This document shows, in pieces, positions 45,865 through 55,356 of a DNA stretch of 64,000 nucleotides (position 1 is the first letter of the stretch; each line of letters opens with the position of its first letter). The stretch lies in contig CANQMX010000006.1 in assembly GCA_947625095.1 (NCBI GenBank), positions 1 through 64,000 on the forward strand, given 5' to 3'. The notes beneath the pieces are model-generated. The model did not search any database and was not told where the DNA came from. It worked only from the letters and a program-made list of their open reading frames with translations. A program made the translations under genes and the position numbers. This stretch comes from an uncultured Clostridia bacterium (lineage in GTDB: Bacteria; Bacillota; Clostridia; Christensenellales; Borkfalkiaceae).

Positions 45865-46356
45865 TCAAAAATCGTCGTCGGACTTGTCGTCATCGTCATC
45901 GTCGTCATCGTCGTCGCCCGCGAGTTCATAGATCTCGTCGCCCGTGACGTATTCGAGATCCTCTTCCTCTTCGCCCTCGTACTCCTCTTCTTCCTCTTCG
46001 ATGTCCGGCTCTTCATCGAAACTTTCGCCGATGTCGCCCATCTCCTCATCGAGGTCGGAGTCGGTGTCGTCATCGAGATATTCGCGCCACTCATCGTCCT
46101 CCTCGGGATCAGGCTCTTCCTCTTCGAGTTCCGCCTTCTTGCGGCACTCCTCACACATCTTTTCGCCCGGGCGCATCATATTCTCCCCGCAGACGGGGCA
46201 GAGTTCGGTGGGGAGTTCCTCCCCCTCTTCCTCTTCGATCTCATCCACATCATCGGCGATGCCCTTCATCTCTTTGAGACAGACATCGCAGTATTCCTGC
46301 TTTTCCGCGTCGATATAGTTGAGTTCGCAGCGCGGACACTTCATATAACGAACCAT
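45865..46356 (-). CDS. Acidic zinc-ribbon-like protein
   Basis: CPRCELNYIDAEKQEYCDVC, CPVCGENMMRPGEKMCEEC; Asp/Glu-rich tail. Confidence 0.85.
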   Translation of the reverse strand: MVRYMKCPRCELNYIDAEKQEYCDVCLKEMKGIADDVDEIEEEEGEELPTELCPVCGENMMRPGEKMCEECRKKAELEEEEPDPEEDDEWREYLDDDTDSDLDEEMGDIGESFDEEPDIEEEEEEYEGEEEEDLEYVTGDEIYELAGDDDDDDDDDDKSDDDF

Positions 46357-46556
46357 GTAACATCCTCCCGTATCGTCGGTAAAAACCCTCGACCCATAGG
46401 CTAATAAATTATATTAAGATTTATTTTTTTTGTAAACTGTTTTCTTATAGATTTGCGAAAAAATTATCGCGCTTTTTCAACTTTTTGCGCGAATTTGCGC
46501 GAATGGGCGCATATATGCAGAGAGGGGCGGATGGAGGGCGTTCGGGGGGGAGGAGG

Positions 46557-46610
46557 AAGATACACTCACGCGCCGCCGCGGCAAAGCCGCGGCGGCGCGT
46601 TCGGTATGAG
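46557..46610. repeat. Flanked palindrome (P1), ATAC/GTAT type
   Basis: AAGATACACTCACGCGCCGCCGCGGC-aaa-GCCGCGGCGGCGCGTTCGGTATGAG. Confidence 0.92.
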
Positions 46611-46647
46611 GGAGAATAGGAGGGGCGGGGCAAAAAAATGATAATGG

Positions 46648-46674
46648 AAAAGCGCTCCCGAGGGGAGCGCTTTT
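46648..46674. terminator. Bidirectional-type terminator
   Basis: AAAAGCGCTCCCgagGGGAGCGCTTTT. Confidence 0.8.
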
Positions 46675-46691
46675 GAGGTTTGGTCGTTTGA

Positions 46692-49058
46692 TTATTCTTG
46701 GGTGGGGGCTTCGGGCATTTCCGCAGGTGTTTCCGTGGGAGTTGCCGCGGGTGCTTCCGCGGGCGTTGCCGCAGATTCAGCGGGGGTTTCCGTGGAAGTT
46801 TCCGCTGGTTCAGCGGGTTCGGTTGCCGCTTCGGGTTCTTCCGCAGCCGTTTCTGCGGAGGTCTGCTCGGGTTCGGGGGTATAGACGTCGACGTTGCGGT
46901 CGTCCGTCGTATCCACCTTCATGCGGTCGGGTGCGGGAGCGTTCTCCTTGTGGCGCTTCCTCAAAACAAGCCACACGGTGAGGCCTGCCGCGCCGCCCGC
47001 AAAGAGCACGCACGCGATGACGATGAGCGCGATCTCCCAGCCCGCAAGCGAGGTATCTTCCGCCTCCTCGGGCGTGACGTCGCGCTGGATGGCGCCGCGC
47101 CATGCGAGCGCGATCGCCTCCTCATCTGCCTCGTTCACCGTGCCCAACTTTGTTGCAAAGTAGGAATAGGTGCGGTAGGACTTGTCGCCGTCCTTATAGT
47201 CGTTTGCGCCAAAGAGCGCGGCCTCGGATTCGTCGCCCTTGCCCTCGGTAAATGCCTTGAACGCTGCCTTTTCCGCCTCGGTGAAGAGGTAGGTATCCGA
47301 ACGACCGTTGTCCTTTGCCTCCGCGAGGTTCTCCTCATAGGCGACGGTTTCGCCCGTCTTGAAATAATAGGAGATGAGGGCGGAAAGTTTGGAATTGCTG
47401 TTGGACGAGAGCGTCTGCACGAGACCCTTCGTACCCATAATCTCGTTATACTTATCGTTGAACGCCGCAAGTTCGGCGTTGTTCTTCAACGTGCCGTTCG
47501 TATTCTTGATGTTGACGGCGGTGATGTAGTTGTAGGAAGTCGCCCCCACCGTGGCGGCATCCGCAAAGAACACCGTTCCGCCGATGACCTCGTAATCGTA
47601 CCAACTTGTGGCGTGCTGGACATCGAGAAGTTTGACCGACTGGTACGCCTTGTTGTCCTCGCCCGCAAAGGAGAGGTTCTTGTAATTGTCCTCCGTGCCG
47701 TTGTAGACGGCGCGCTCCACCGAGGTGCCGCTGCCGTTGGACTTGGTGAAATAGACGTATTTGTACGTTTCGTCGGAGGTGCTGTCGATGAATTTGAGGG
47801 TCGCGCCGCTGACATCGTAGGCGATGGTGACATCCTTTTCGATATCGCCCTTGGTCGCATCCACCGTGATGTTGTGGATCTCGCTGTTCTTGACGATGAG
47901 ATAGTGGTGGGCTTCCCCTTCGGTGAAGTAGATCTCCGCGCCCGTCGTCTGCGAGGCGACGGAGATCTTATCGAGACCGCCGTTGCCCGTGACGGAATCC
48001 CAGCCCGATACGAGTTTGCTTTCGGGAAGATAGTAGAGGTAGTCGGCGGTCGTGTCGCCGTCGCCGCGGGTGAAGTAGATCCCCTCGTTGGTGTACGAGC
48101 GGAGGGTATAGGTGTAGCCGTAACTCTTGGAAATCGGCTCGGAGTCGACGTGGTTGTACTGTGACTTATCCGATATGACGCCGCGGCCGTCGAGCACGAT
48201 CTCGCCGAGGTTGGTGTACGGCGCTTTGCCATCCGTCGCTTCGAGGAATTTATCCGTCCACTCGTATTTGTAGGGCGCTTTTGTCGCATCGGCGCGCACG
48301 CGGTAAATTTGCTGGTAACTGAATTGCAGGGTGCTTGTGCCGTCCTGCGAGCCTGCCTCGTTGGGAACGGGCATGGTGTAGTAGATCCAAGGATCGGTCT
48401 TATCCGTGCTGTTGAAGGCGAAGGCGAGATACTCGCTTGCGAGCACAGTCTCCGCGCCCGTCGCCGTGTTGTAGGAGAGGAGAGCGGAGTTGCCGTCCTC
48501 ATCCTCGCCCGCGTACATGAGGTAGACCGCCTTGTTTGCGCCCTCGCCCGCTTCCACATAGCGGTACTGCGTGGTGTTATCCGCCAGATAGAAGTAACTC
48601 TTGATATCCGTACCGTCGAGTTTGGCGCTCTTAAAATCGAGATAGGTGTTTTCGACGACGCCCGAGGTGTTCTTCATGTTGTTGGGCGTGGCGTAATAGA
48701 CGCGGTCGCCGTAGATGAAGAGACCTGCGGTGTAATCGCCCGCCACCATGAGGGAGGGGATGACCGTTTCCGCATTGTTCTTGCCCGCATCGGCATCCGA
48801 CGCCTTGACGCGCATGAGCGAACCCTTAACGGGCGCGCCGTACTCGTTATCCGAGGCGTAGGTATCCACGCCGTTGATGAAGTAGATATAGTCGCCCTTC
48901 TTTACGGCAAAGCCGCCGTTGGATTGGACTTCCGCCGCGGCCTCCGGCCCGCCCTGTGGCGGAGTGAACGTATAGCCGCACGCGCTGAATGACATTGCGC
49001 CGCATACAAGCGTCGCCGCAGTCGCAATGCAGAGGAGTTTTTTCAAACCTTTTCTCAT
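46692..49058 (-). CDS. Lipoprotein with C-terminal TM and Pro/Ala/Glu/Thr-rich tail
   Basis: MRKGLKKLLCIATAATLVCGAMSFSACGY; GWEIALIVIACVLFAGGAAGLTVWLVLRKRHK then TETPAESAATPAEAPAATPTETPAEM. Confidence 0.85.
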   Translation of the reverse strand: MRKGLKKLLCIATAATLVCGAMSFSACGYTFTPPQGGPEAAAEVQSNGGFAVKKGDYIYFINGVDTYASDNEYGAPVKGSLMRVKASDADAGKNNAETVIPSLMVAGDYTAGLFIYGDRVYYATPNNMKNTSGVVENTYLDFKSAKLDGTDIKSYFYLADNTTQYRYVEAGEGANKAVYLMYAGEDEDGNSALLSYNTATGAETVLASEYLAFAFNSTDKTDPWIYYTMPVPNEAGSQDGTSTLQFSYQQIYRVRADATKAPYKYEWTDKFLEATDGKAPYTNLGEIVLDGRGVISDKSQYNHVDSEPISKSYGYTYTLRSYTNEGIYFTRGDGDTTADYLYYLPESKLVSGWDSVTGNGGLDKISVASQTTGAEIYFTEGEAHHYLIVKNSEIHNITVDATKGDIEKDVTIAYDVSGATLKFIDSTSDETYKYVYFTKSNGSGTSVERAVYNGTEDNYKNLSFAGEDNKAYQSVKLLDVQHATSWYDYEVIGGTVFFADAATVGATSYNYITAVNIKNTNGTLKNNAELAAFNDKYNEIMGTKGLVQTLSSNSNSKLSALISYYFKTGETVAYEENLAEAKDNGRSDTYLFTEAEKAAFKAFTEGKGDESEAALFGANDYKDGDKSYRTYSYFATKLGTVNEADEEAIALAWRGAIQRDVTPEEAEDTSLAGWEIALIVIACVLFAGGAAGLTVWLVLRKRHKENAPAPDRMKVDTTDDRNVDVYTPEPEQTSAETAAEEPEAATEPAEPAETSTETPAESAATPAEAPAATPTETPAEMPEAPTQE

Positions 49059-49111
49059 AGGAGTCGTCCTTATCAAAAAGAGAGATTTTTCGTTCTAACG
49101 ATACAAACCTT

Positions 49112-49140
49112 ATTATATACTATATCGGGACTTTTGGCAA
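49112..49140 (-). promoter_or_regulatory. Putative promoter of the 788-aa lipoprotein
   Basis: TTGCCA (49135-49140), 17 nt, TATAAT (49112-49117). Confidence 0.65.
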
Positions 49141-49200
49141 TCAAAAAGTTGTGAAAGTTGGACTTTTCTTAAAAATTTTTGCGAGAAAGGAGGCACTTTT

Positions 49201-49467
49201 TTGGAAAAATTCGGAATTTTCGAGTTGCTGGACACCCTCTCCGCGCTGATTTTACCCGACGGACAGGCGGAAGCCGCCGAGAAGAGGCCGCAGAGCACGC
49301 CCCAGCCCCCGCGCGCAGAGGACAGGGCGTTTGCGCCGCCCGCCTACAACGGCGAGAGCGCCGAGCCGCCCGCTACCCCGCCTGCCGCGAGCGCGCTCTC
49401 CTCCTTTCTGGAAAAACACGACAGTACGGTGAAGAGGATAAACCCCTCCGAGGGCGGGAAAAGGTGA
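49201..49467 (+). CDS. Short hypothetical protein, TTG start
   Basis: 88 aa, AAAGGAGG (49186-49193) 7 nt upstream of TTG; conserved-looking ends EKFGIFELLDTLSALI and SSFLEKHDSTVKRI. Confidence 0.55.
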   Translation: MEKFGIFELLDTLSALILPDGQAEAAEKRPQSTPQPPRAEDRAFAPPAYNGESAEPPATPPAASALSSFLEKHDSTVKRINPSEGGKR

Positions 49468-49533
49468 CTTTTGGGGCGGGCGCGTTTTCACGAAAAATGC
49501 AAAACGCTGTGCGGTATTGCGGTTTTTCGCGTG

Positions 49534-49565
49534 AAAAAAGAGGTACGCAGTAGTACCTCTTTTTG
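49534..49565. terminator. Terminator hairpin
   Basis: AAAAAGAGGTACgcagtaGTACCTCTTTTT. Confidence 0.85.
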
Positions 49566-49567
49566 CA

Positions 49568-49981
49568 TCATCTCTTGGAGAATTGGGGTGCGCGGCGCGC
49601 CTTTTTGAGACCGTACTTTTTGCGTTCCTTGACGCGGGGGTCTCTTGTGAGGAAGCCCGCCTTTTTGAGCGCGGGGCGCGTTTCGGGTTCTGCTTCGAGA
49701 AGCGCCCTTGCGATGCCGAGGCGGATAGCCCCCGCCTGACCCGTATAGCCGCCGCCGATGACGTTGACATAGATATCGTATTTGCCTTCCGCACCGACTT
49801 CGACGAGGGGCTGCTTGACGACATATTGCGTGGTGCCCTGCGGGAAGTAATCTTCGAGCGGACGATCGTTGATGACGATGTTTCCGCTGCCCGCGGGAAG
49901 GAGACGCACACGGGCGATCGCCTTCTTTCTTCTCCCCGTGCCCCAGAATTGCAATTTTTTCTTCAAATTCGCCTTAGCCAT
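49568..49981 (-). CDS. rpsI: 30S ribosomal protein S9
   Basis: [33 protein letters not shown]...[24 protein letters not shown]. Confidence 0.98.
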   Translation of the reverse strand: MAKANLKKKLQFWGTGRRKKAIARVRLLPAGSGNIVINDRPLEDYFPQGTTQYVVKQPLVEVGAEGKYDIYVNVIGGGYTGQAGAIRLGIARALLEAEPETRPALKKAGFLTRDPRVKERKKYGLKKARRAPQFSKR

Positions 49982-49993
49982 GACGTGCTCTCC

Positions 49994-50425
49994 TTAAAAT
50001 AATTTCAAAGGTTCCGGCTTCTGCGCCTGATGATTGTGCTCCGCACCCTTGTAAACGCGGAGTTTTTTGATCATCTGCCGCCCGAGAGAATTCTTGGGGA
50101 GCATACCCTTGACCGCTTCGTATACGGCGAGGTCGCTGCGCTCCGCCATCATCTTGCCGTAGGAGACCTCTTTGAGACCGCCGATGTAGCCCGTGTGATA
50201 GCGATAAAATTTTGTTTCCAACTTCTTGCCCGTGAGCACCGCCTTATCGCTGTTGATGATAATGACGAAATCGCCCGTATCGACGTTGGGGGTGAAGGTG
50301 GGCTTGTTTTTGCCGCGCAAAATGGCCGCAACCTTGGAAGCGAGCCTTCCGAGAGGAACGCCCGTTGCATCTACAACGTACCACTTTCTCTCAACCGTTT
50401 GAGAGTTTGCCATATACGTTTTCAT
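49994..50425 (-). CDS. rplM: 50S ribosomal protein L13
   Basis: [52 protein letters not shown]. Confidence 0.98.
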   Translation of the reverse strand: MKTYMANSQTVERKWYVVDATGVPLGRLASKVAAILRGKNKPTFTPNVDTGDFVIIINSDKAVLTGKKLETKFYRYHTGYIGGLKEVSYGKMMAERSDLAVYEAVKGMLPKNSLGRQMIKKLRVYKGAEHNHQAQKPEPLKLF

Positions 50426-50506
50426 AACTGTCTCCTTACCTATTTTGCCAAGTGCCGTGACACGCGGACAGGTGCGCCTGTGCGCCTTTTGCCCGTTTAC
50501 CTCTTT

Positions 50507-50535
50507 ATTATAGGGCGTATAAAAAGTTCCGTCAA
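50507..50535 (-). promoter_or_regulatory. rplM-rpsI promoter
   Basis: TTGACG (50530-50535), 17 nt, TATAAT (50507-50512). Confidence 0.85.
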
Positions 50536-50634
50536 GCGGTTTTGAATTGAGAAATCCGGTTTTTTTTGAAAAAAGGAAAATATTTTTTGCATATTTCGTG
50601 GGGTTTTGTCCGCGCAGCACTACCCGTTGAGCGG

Positions 50635-50697
50635 GGGATTCGCTCACCCATGCGCCGACCGCGCATCGCGCGGTCGGCGCATGGGTTCGGAATGAGG
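50635..50697. repeat. Flanked palindrome (P1), ATTC/GAAT type
   Basis: GGGATTCGCTCACCCATGCGCCGACCGCGC-at-CGCGCGGTCGGCGCATGGGTTCGGAATGAG. Confidence 0.92.
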
Positions 50698-50800
50698 AGG
50701 GGGACGGCGTGTGCCGAGGGAAATAAACCGCTACCACCGCCTACGGCGGAACCGCCCCCCTTAAAAAGGGGCAGCCAAGAAAGACGGACTGCGTTGGGGG

Positions 50801-50838
50801 GAAGATACACTCCGCCCCTATGGGGCGTCGGTATGAGG
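50801..50838. repeat. Flanked palindrome (P1), ATAC/GTAT type
   Basis: GAAGATACACTCCGCCCCTATGGGGCGTCGGTATGAGG. Confidence 0.85.
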
Positions 50839-50993
50839 GATGGACTTCGTTATACGTCATTCTTCACCGCCGCCCGAGCGCGATGCGCTCGGATGGCAGA
50901 GAAGAATGACGTGGATACAAGCGCGGTAAGGACAGGGGAAACCCCTATCCCCCGCTGCGCGGGTACTTCCCCCACGAGGAGCAAGGGGCGGAG

Positions 50994-51566
50994 TTATTGG
51001 GGATCTTCGAGCGCAGGAAGGGTCTTTATGACGCGGGCGGGGTTGCCGACCGCGACGGAATTACTTGGAATGTCGTGGACGACGACAGAACCCGCGCCGA
51101 TGACGACGTTCGAACCGATAGTGACGCCGGGCAGAACCTTTACCCCGCCGCCGAACCATACATCCGAACCCACCGTGATGGGAAGGGCGAATTCCAACTC
51201 TTGGCGGCGCACCATAGCATCGAGCGGGTGACCTGCCGCGTAGAAGCCGCACTGCGGCGCGATGAACACGTTATTGCCGAAGATGATCTTGTTGCAGTCG
51301 ACGAACACGCAGTCGTGATTGCAATAGAAGTTTTCGCCGACTTCGGTGTTGTAGCCGTAGTCGAACCAGACGTTGCTCTCGATGTTGAAGTTTTCGCCGT
51401 GCTTGCCCAAAAGTTGGTGCATGAGGGCGCGGCGCTTCTCCTTTTCGTCGCGGGAGGTGCGGTTGTACTCCTCGCAGAGGCGCTTGGCACGGGCGAGACC
51501 CTCCATGAGTTCGGGAACATAGGCGGTGTACAGTTCGCCTGCGAGCATTTTTTGTTTTTCGGTCAT
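50994..51566 (-). CDS. Maltose/galactoside-type O-acetyltransferase
   Basis: MTEKQKMLAGELYTAYVPELMEGLARAKRLCEEYNRTS...; hexapeptide repeats. Confidence 0.95.
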   Translation of the reverse strand: MTEKQKMLAGELYTAYVPELMEGLARAKRLCEEYNRTSRDEKEKRRALMHQLLGKHGENFNIESNVWFDYGYNTEVGENFYCNHDCVFVDCNKIIFGNNVFIAPQCGFYAAGHPLDAMVRRQELEFALPITVGSDVWFGGGVKVLPGVTIGSNVVIGAGSVVVHDIPSNSVAVGNPARVIKTLPALEDPQ

Positions 51567-51592
51567 GTAAAACTCCTTTTGGGGGGAAATTC

Positions 51593-51654
51593 AGATTCAC
51601 TCGCTCTGTGCGCCGCCGCGCGTTGCGCGGCGGCGCACAGAACTCGGAATGAGG
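51593..51654. repeat. Flanked palindrome (P1), ATTC/GAAT type
   Basis: AGATTCACTCGCTCTGTGCGCCGCCGCGCgttGCGCGGCGGCGCACAGAACTCGGAATGAGG. Confidence 0.92.
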
Positions 51655-51872
51655 CGAGAAGGATCAGCCTCCCCACCACCGCCTACGGCGGAGCCTCCCC
51701 TCCCAAGGAGGGTAGGCCTTCAACCCACGCCGCGGGCGCGGGGCGGAGAGCAATCAACCCCCACCTGACGCGGCAAAGCCGCGCCACCCGCCCCCTTAAA
51801 AAGGGGGCAGGTCGGGAGGGAGGGTTACTCCAAGACTGCCTTGATATGGACGGGCGGGGGGGGGTGAGACTG

Positions 51873-53684
51873 TTACTCCAAGACTGCTTTGATGCGGCGG
51901 ACGCCGGCGGAGGAGGATTGCTCCTTGACGATGCGGAAATGGCCGAGAACGCCCGTGCGCTCCACGTGAGGCCCGCCGCACATCTCGCGCGAAAAATCGC
52001 CGATGGAGTACGTTTTGACGACCTCGCCGTACTTGCTGTCGAACACGCCAACGAAGTTTTCCGCCCGCGCCTCTTCGAGGCTCATTTCCTTATATATAAC
52101 GGGGATATCCTCCTTGATCTTCTCGTTGACGAGGCTCTCCACCGCCGCGATCTCCTCGGGCGTCATGGCGCGCTCGAAGTTGAAATCAAAGCGCATCCGC
52201 TCGTCCGTGATGTTGCTCCCCTTTTGGTTGCAGTCGGGCGAGAGCACCGCTTTGAGCGCCGCGTTGAGAAGGTGGGTGGCGGTGTGGTACTTTACCGCCA
52301 TCTCGCTGTGGCTTTCGAGGCCGCCCTTGGCCTGTCCCTTTTCGAGGGCGCGGCTCTTTTCCTGATGCTCCTTAAAAGCCGCCTCGAAGCCCTCCCTATC
52401 CACCGTGAGACCAGCCTCCGCGGCGAGTTCTTCGGTGAGTTCCAAGGGGAAGCCGTAGGTATCGTAGAGGCGGAACGCCGCCTTGCCGCCGATGACCGTT
52501 TCGGGGACGTAGGCGGGGTTGCTCTTCGCCATGAATTCGTTTTTGCGGTTCAGACCCTGCACCGTCTTTTCAAACTCCTTCATGCCCTGCGCGAGGGTCG
52601 CTTCGAAGCGGTCGGCCTCCTTCTTCATCTCGGCAAGAATGTACTCCTCCTTCTCGAGAAGGAGGGGATAGGCCTCGTTGTAGACTTCGTGAATATAAAT
52701 TTTGGCGACGGCCTGCATGGCTTCGGAGGGCACGCCCAGCTTTCTGCACCAGCGGATGGCGCGGCGCATGATGCGGCGGAGAATGTAGCCCGCCCCCACG
52801 TTGGAGGGGAGCACGCCCACCTTATCGCCGATGAGCATGACGGTGGTGCGGGTGTGGTCGGCGATGATGCGCATGGCGCGTTGATCTTCGCCGCCGTCGT
52901 CGTACTTCTTGCCCGAAAGTTCTTCGAGTTTTGCAAGAACGGAGGTGAAGAGGTCGGTCTTGTATGCATCGTGCAGGCCGTTCAGAAAGAGCAGCATCCG
53001 ATCGAACCCGAAGCCCGTATCCACGTTCTTGTTTGCGAGCGGCTCGTAGCCCGTCTCCGTCTTTTTGTACTGCATATAGACGTCGTTCCCGATCTCCACA
53101 TAGTCGTCGGGAAAGACGGGGTCTGCCTTTTCGGCGTCGATGGGGTAGAACCACTCGTTGTCCGGCCCGCAGGGCGTGCCCACCGTGCCCTCGAGCTCCC
53201 ACCAATTGTCCTCCTTGGGAAGATAAAAGACGTGCTCGGGCTTGATGCCGAGGCCGATGAGGAGGTTTGCCGTCTCCTCATCGCGCGGGGCTGCCGAATT
53301 GCCCGCAAAGACGGTGGTGCAGAGTTTATCCTTATCGAGGCCGAACACCGAGGTGAGGAGTTCGAACGTCCACGCCGTCTTTTCCTTTTTGAAGTAGTCG
53401 CCGAGCGACCAATTGCCCATCATCTCGAAAAAGGTGAAGTGGGAGGCGTCGCCCACGCTATCAATATCCACCGTGCGCATACACCCCTGCACGTTGCACA
53501 GCCGCTTGCCCGCGGGGTGGGGCTTGCCGAGAAGATAGGGCATGAGGGGCTGCATCCCCGCCACGTTGAACATGACACCCGTTGCGCCGTCGCCGATGAG
53601 AGACACCGCGCCGATATCGACGTGCCCATGGGATTTGTAGAAGTCGAGCCACTTTTGACGAAGTTGTTTGCCTGTGATTTTCAT
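51873..53684 (-). CDS. alaS: Alanine--tRNA ligase, short form
   Basis: 603 aa; SHFTFFEMMGNWSLGDYFK, HTATHLLNAALKAVL, REMCGGPHVERTGVLGHFRIVKEQSSSAGVRRIKAVLE-stop; ends after the editing domain. Confidence 0.95.
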   Translation of the reverse strand: MKITGKQLRQKWLDFYKSHGHVDIGAVSLIGDGATGVMFNVAGMQPLMPYLLGKPHPAGKRLCNVQGCMRTVDIDSVGDASHFTFFEMMGNWSLGDYFKKEKTAWTFELLTSVFGLDKDKLCTTVFAGNSAAPRDEETANLLIGLGIKPEHVFYLPKEDNWWELEGTVGTPCGPDNEWFYPIDAEKADPVFPDDYVEIGNDVYMQYKKTETGYEPLANKNVDTGFGFDRMLLFLNGLHDAYKTDLFTSVLAKLEELSGKKYDDGGEDQRAMRIIADHTRTTVMLIGDKVGVLPSNVGAGYILRRIMRRAIRWCRKLGVPSEAMQAVAKIYIHEVYNEAYPLLLEKEEYILAEMKKEADRFEATLAQGMKEFEKTVQGLNRKNEFMAKSNPAYVPETVIGGKAAFRLYDTYGFPLELTEELAAEAGLTVDREGFEAAFKEHQEKSRALEKGQAKGGLESHSEMAVKYHTATHLLNAALKAVLSPDCNQKGSNITDERMRFDFNFERAMTPEEIAAVESLVNEKIKEDIPVIYKEMSLEEARAENFVGVFDSKYGEVVKTYSIGDFSREMCGGPHVERTGVLGHFRIVKEQSSSAGVRRIKAVLE

Positions 53685-53734
53685 ATTGGTGTGTTCCTTA
53701 TTTGGATTTACTGCTGTTGTTAGGGGAGAAAAGG

Positions 53735-53778
53735 ACATCCTTCGACACGCCGCAAGGACAGCGGCGGCTCAGGATGAC
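53735..53778. repeat. Flanked palindrome (P1), ATCCT/AGGAT type
   Basis: ACATCCTTCGACACGCCGC-aaggaca-GCGGCGGCTCAGGATGAC. Confidence 0.88.
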
Positions 53779-53824
53779 GTGTTTTGTGGGCGTCCCACCC
53801 CGCCCCGTTGGGGCACCCCCTTCC

Positions 53825-53893
53825 GGGGAGCCTTCCTTGGGGTTTTCGGAAAAGGCGACCGTATGATATGTGGAGCCTTTCCCCGAATGGGGG
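53825..53893. repeat. Repeat family P3, copy C (reverse)
   Basis: GGGGAGCCTTCCTTGGGGTTTTCGGAAAAGGCGACCGTATGATATGTGGAGCCTTTCCCCGAATGGGGG. Confidence 0.85.
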
Positions 53894-53913
53894 CGAGTCG
53901 GACTGCGTTGTTC

Positions 53914-53951
53914 GGGATCCTTCGACTACGCTACGCTCCGCTCAGGATGAC
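53914..53951. repeat. Flanked palindrome (P1), ATCCT/AGGAT type
   Basis: GGGATCCTTCGACTACGCTACGCTCCGCTCAGGATGAC. Confidence 0.85.
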
Positions 53952-53970
53952 GCGGGAACGGGGGCAAAAA

Positions 53971-55356
53971 TCAGAGTTTCGACAGGGTGTAGCCGTCTTT
54001 GGCGTCTTTGACGGCGTAACCCATTTGTTTGAGTTTTTCGCGGAGGGCATCGGAGGTAGCCCAATCCTTGTTTTGGCGGGCACGGAAGCGCTCCTCGGCG
54101 ATTTGCTTCACTTCGGCGGGGGCTTCCTCCTCGGTGGCGTACTTTGCAAGATACTCCGCGGCGTTCTTTTTGAACAGCCCCAAGAGCGAATAGGTCGCGC
54201 GGATCTGGTTGGTCATGCGGCGAGCGGCGGGGTCGTTCTCTGAAAGCAATTTTGAGACGTCCTTGAAGTGCCCGTAGAGGTCGGAGAGCGCGAGGGCGGT
54301 GTTGAAGTCGTCGCTCATCGCGGCGTCGAACCTTTCATCGATGGCGGGATACAGCCCGTCCTCCCCGGGGAACGCCCTCTCCGCCCTATCGATGAGGGTG
54401 TAGAACCGCACGAGGTGGGCTTCGGCGTTGGGAAAGAGGTCGTCGGTGATGTTGACGTCGCCGCGGTAGCCCGTGGAGAGCAGCGCGAATTTGATCGCCT
54501 CGTTGGAATATTTGGCGAGCAGATCTTCGAGAAGCAGGCTGTTGCCGAGGGACTTGCTCATTTTCTGCCCGTTGACTTTGATGAGGCCGTTGTGCGTCCA
54601 ATATTTTGCAAAGCGCTTGCCTGTGAGCGCCTCCGTCTGCGCGATCTCGTTTTCGTGGTGGGGGAAGATGAGATCCCTTCCGCCGCCGTGGATATCGATT
54701 TGGTCGCCGAACGCGGCGCGGTTCATCGCCGAGCACTCGATGTGCCAGCCCGGCCTGCCCCTGCCCCAAGGGGAATCCCAGCAAATTTCTCCCGCTTTTG
54801 CCGCCTTCCACAGCGCGAAGTCGTAGGGGTTCTTCTTCTCCTCGTCGTTTTCGACGCGCACGCCGTCGAGCATCTCCTCTTTATTTCTGCCCGAGAGTTG
54901 CCCATAGGCGGGGAAGGTATCGACGTCGAAGTACACGTCGCCGTTTGACGCGGGGTAGGCGTGTCCCTTGGCGATGAGTTCTTGGATAAAGGAAATGATG
55001 TTGCCGATGTTTTCCGTCGCTTTGAGCCAGACAGTCGGCTCGCCGACGTCGAGTTCCTCCATCACCGCGTCGATCTTTTTGATCATCATCGCGGCGTACT
55101 TGTCGGCGGGGATGCCCGTCTCCTTGCTCTTTGCAATGATTTTATCGTCTACGTCGGTGTAGTTGCGGGCGTAGGTGACGTTGTAGCCCTGCTTTTCCAA
55201 AAATTTGCGGAAAATATCGTAGAGAATGGCCTGAAAACCGTGGCCGACGTGCGCCTCGCCCGAGACGGTGATACCGCACGCGTACATTTTGACTTTGCCC
55301 GCTTCGAGGGGGATGAACTCCTCCTTTCTGCGCGTGAGGGAATTATAAATTTTCAT
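53971..55356 (-). CDS. cysS: Cysteine--tRNA ligase
   Basis: [75 protein letters not shown]. Confidence 0.96.
   Translation of the reverse strand: MKIYNSLTRRKEEFIPLEAGKVKMYACGITVSGEAHVGHGFQAILYDIFRKFLEKQGYNVTYARNYTDVDDKIIAKSKETGIPADKYAAMMIKKIDAVMEELDVGEPTVWLKATENIGNIISFIQELIAKGHAYPASNGDVYFDVDTFPAYGQLSGRNKEEMLDGVRVENDEEKKNPYDFALWKAAKAGEICWDSPWGRGRPGWHIECSAMNRAAFGDQIDIHGGGRDLIFPHHENEIAQTEALTGKRFAKYWTHNGLIKVNGQKMSKSLGNSLLLEDLLAKYSNEAIKFALLSTGYRGDVNITDDLFPNAEAHLVRFYTLIDRAERAFPGEDGLYPAIDERFDAAMSDDFNTALALSDLYGHFKDVSKLLSENDPAARRMTNQIRATYSLLGLFKKNAAEYLAKYATEEEAPAEVKQIAEERFRARQNKDWATSDALREKLKQMGYAVKDAKDGYTLSKL

Noticed and set aside
51856-51864. G9 tract 3' of alaS as phase-variable promoter
   Set aside because: No promoter elements at suitable spacing and no downstream gene start.
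50997-53723. 908-aa plus-strand ORF
   Set aside because: Antisense shadow of alaS and the acetyltransferase gene in GC-rich DNA.
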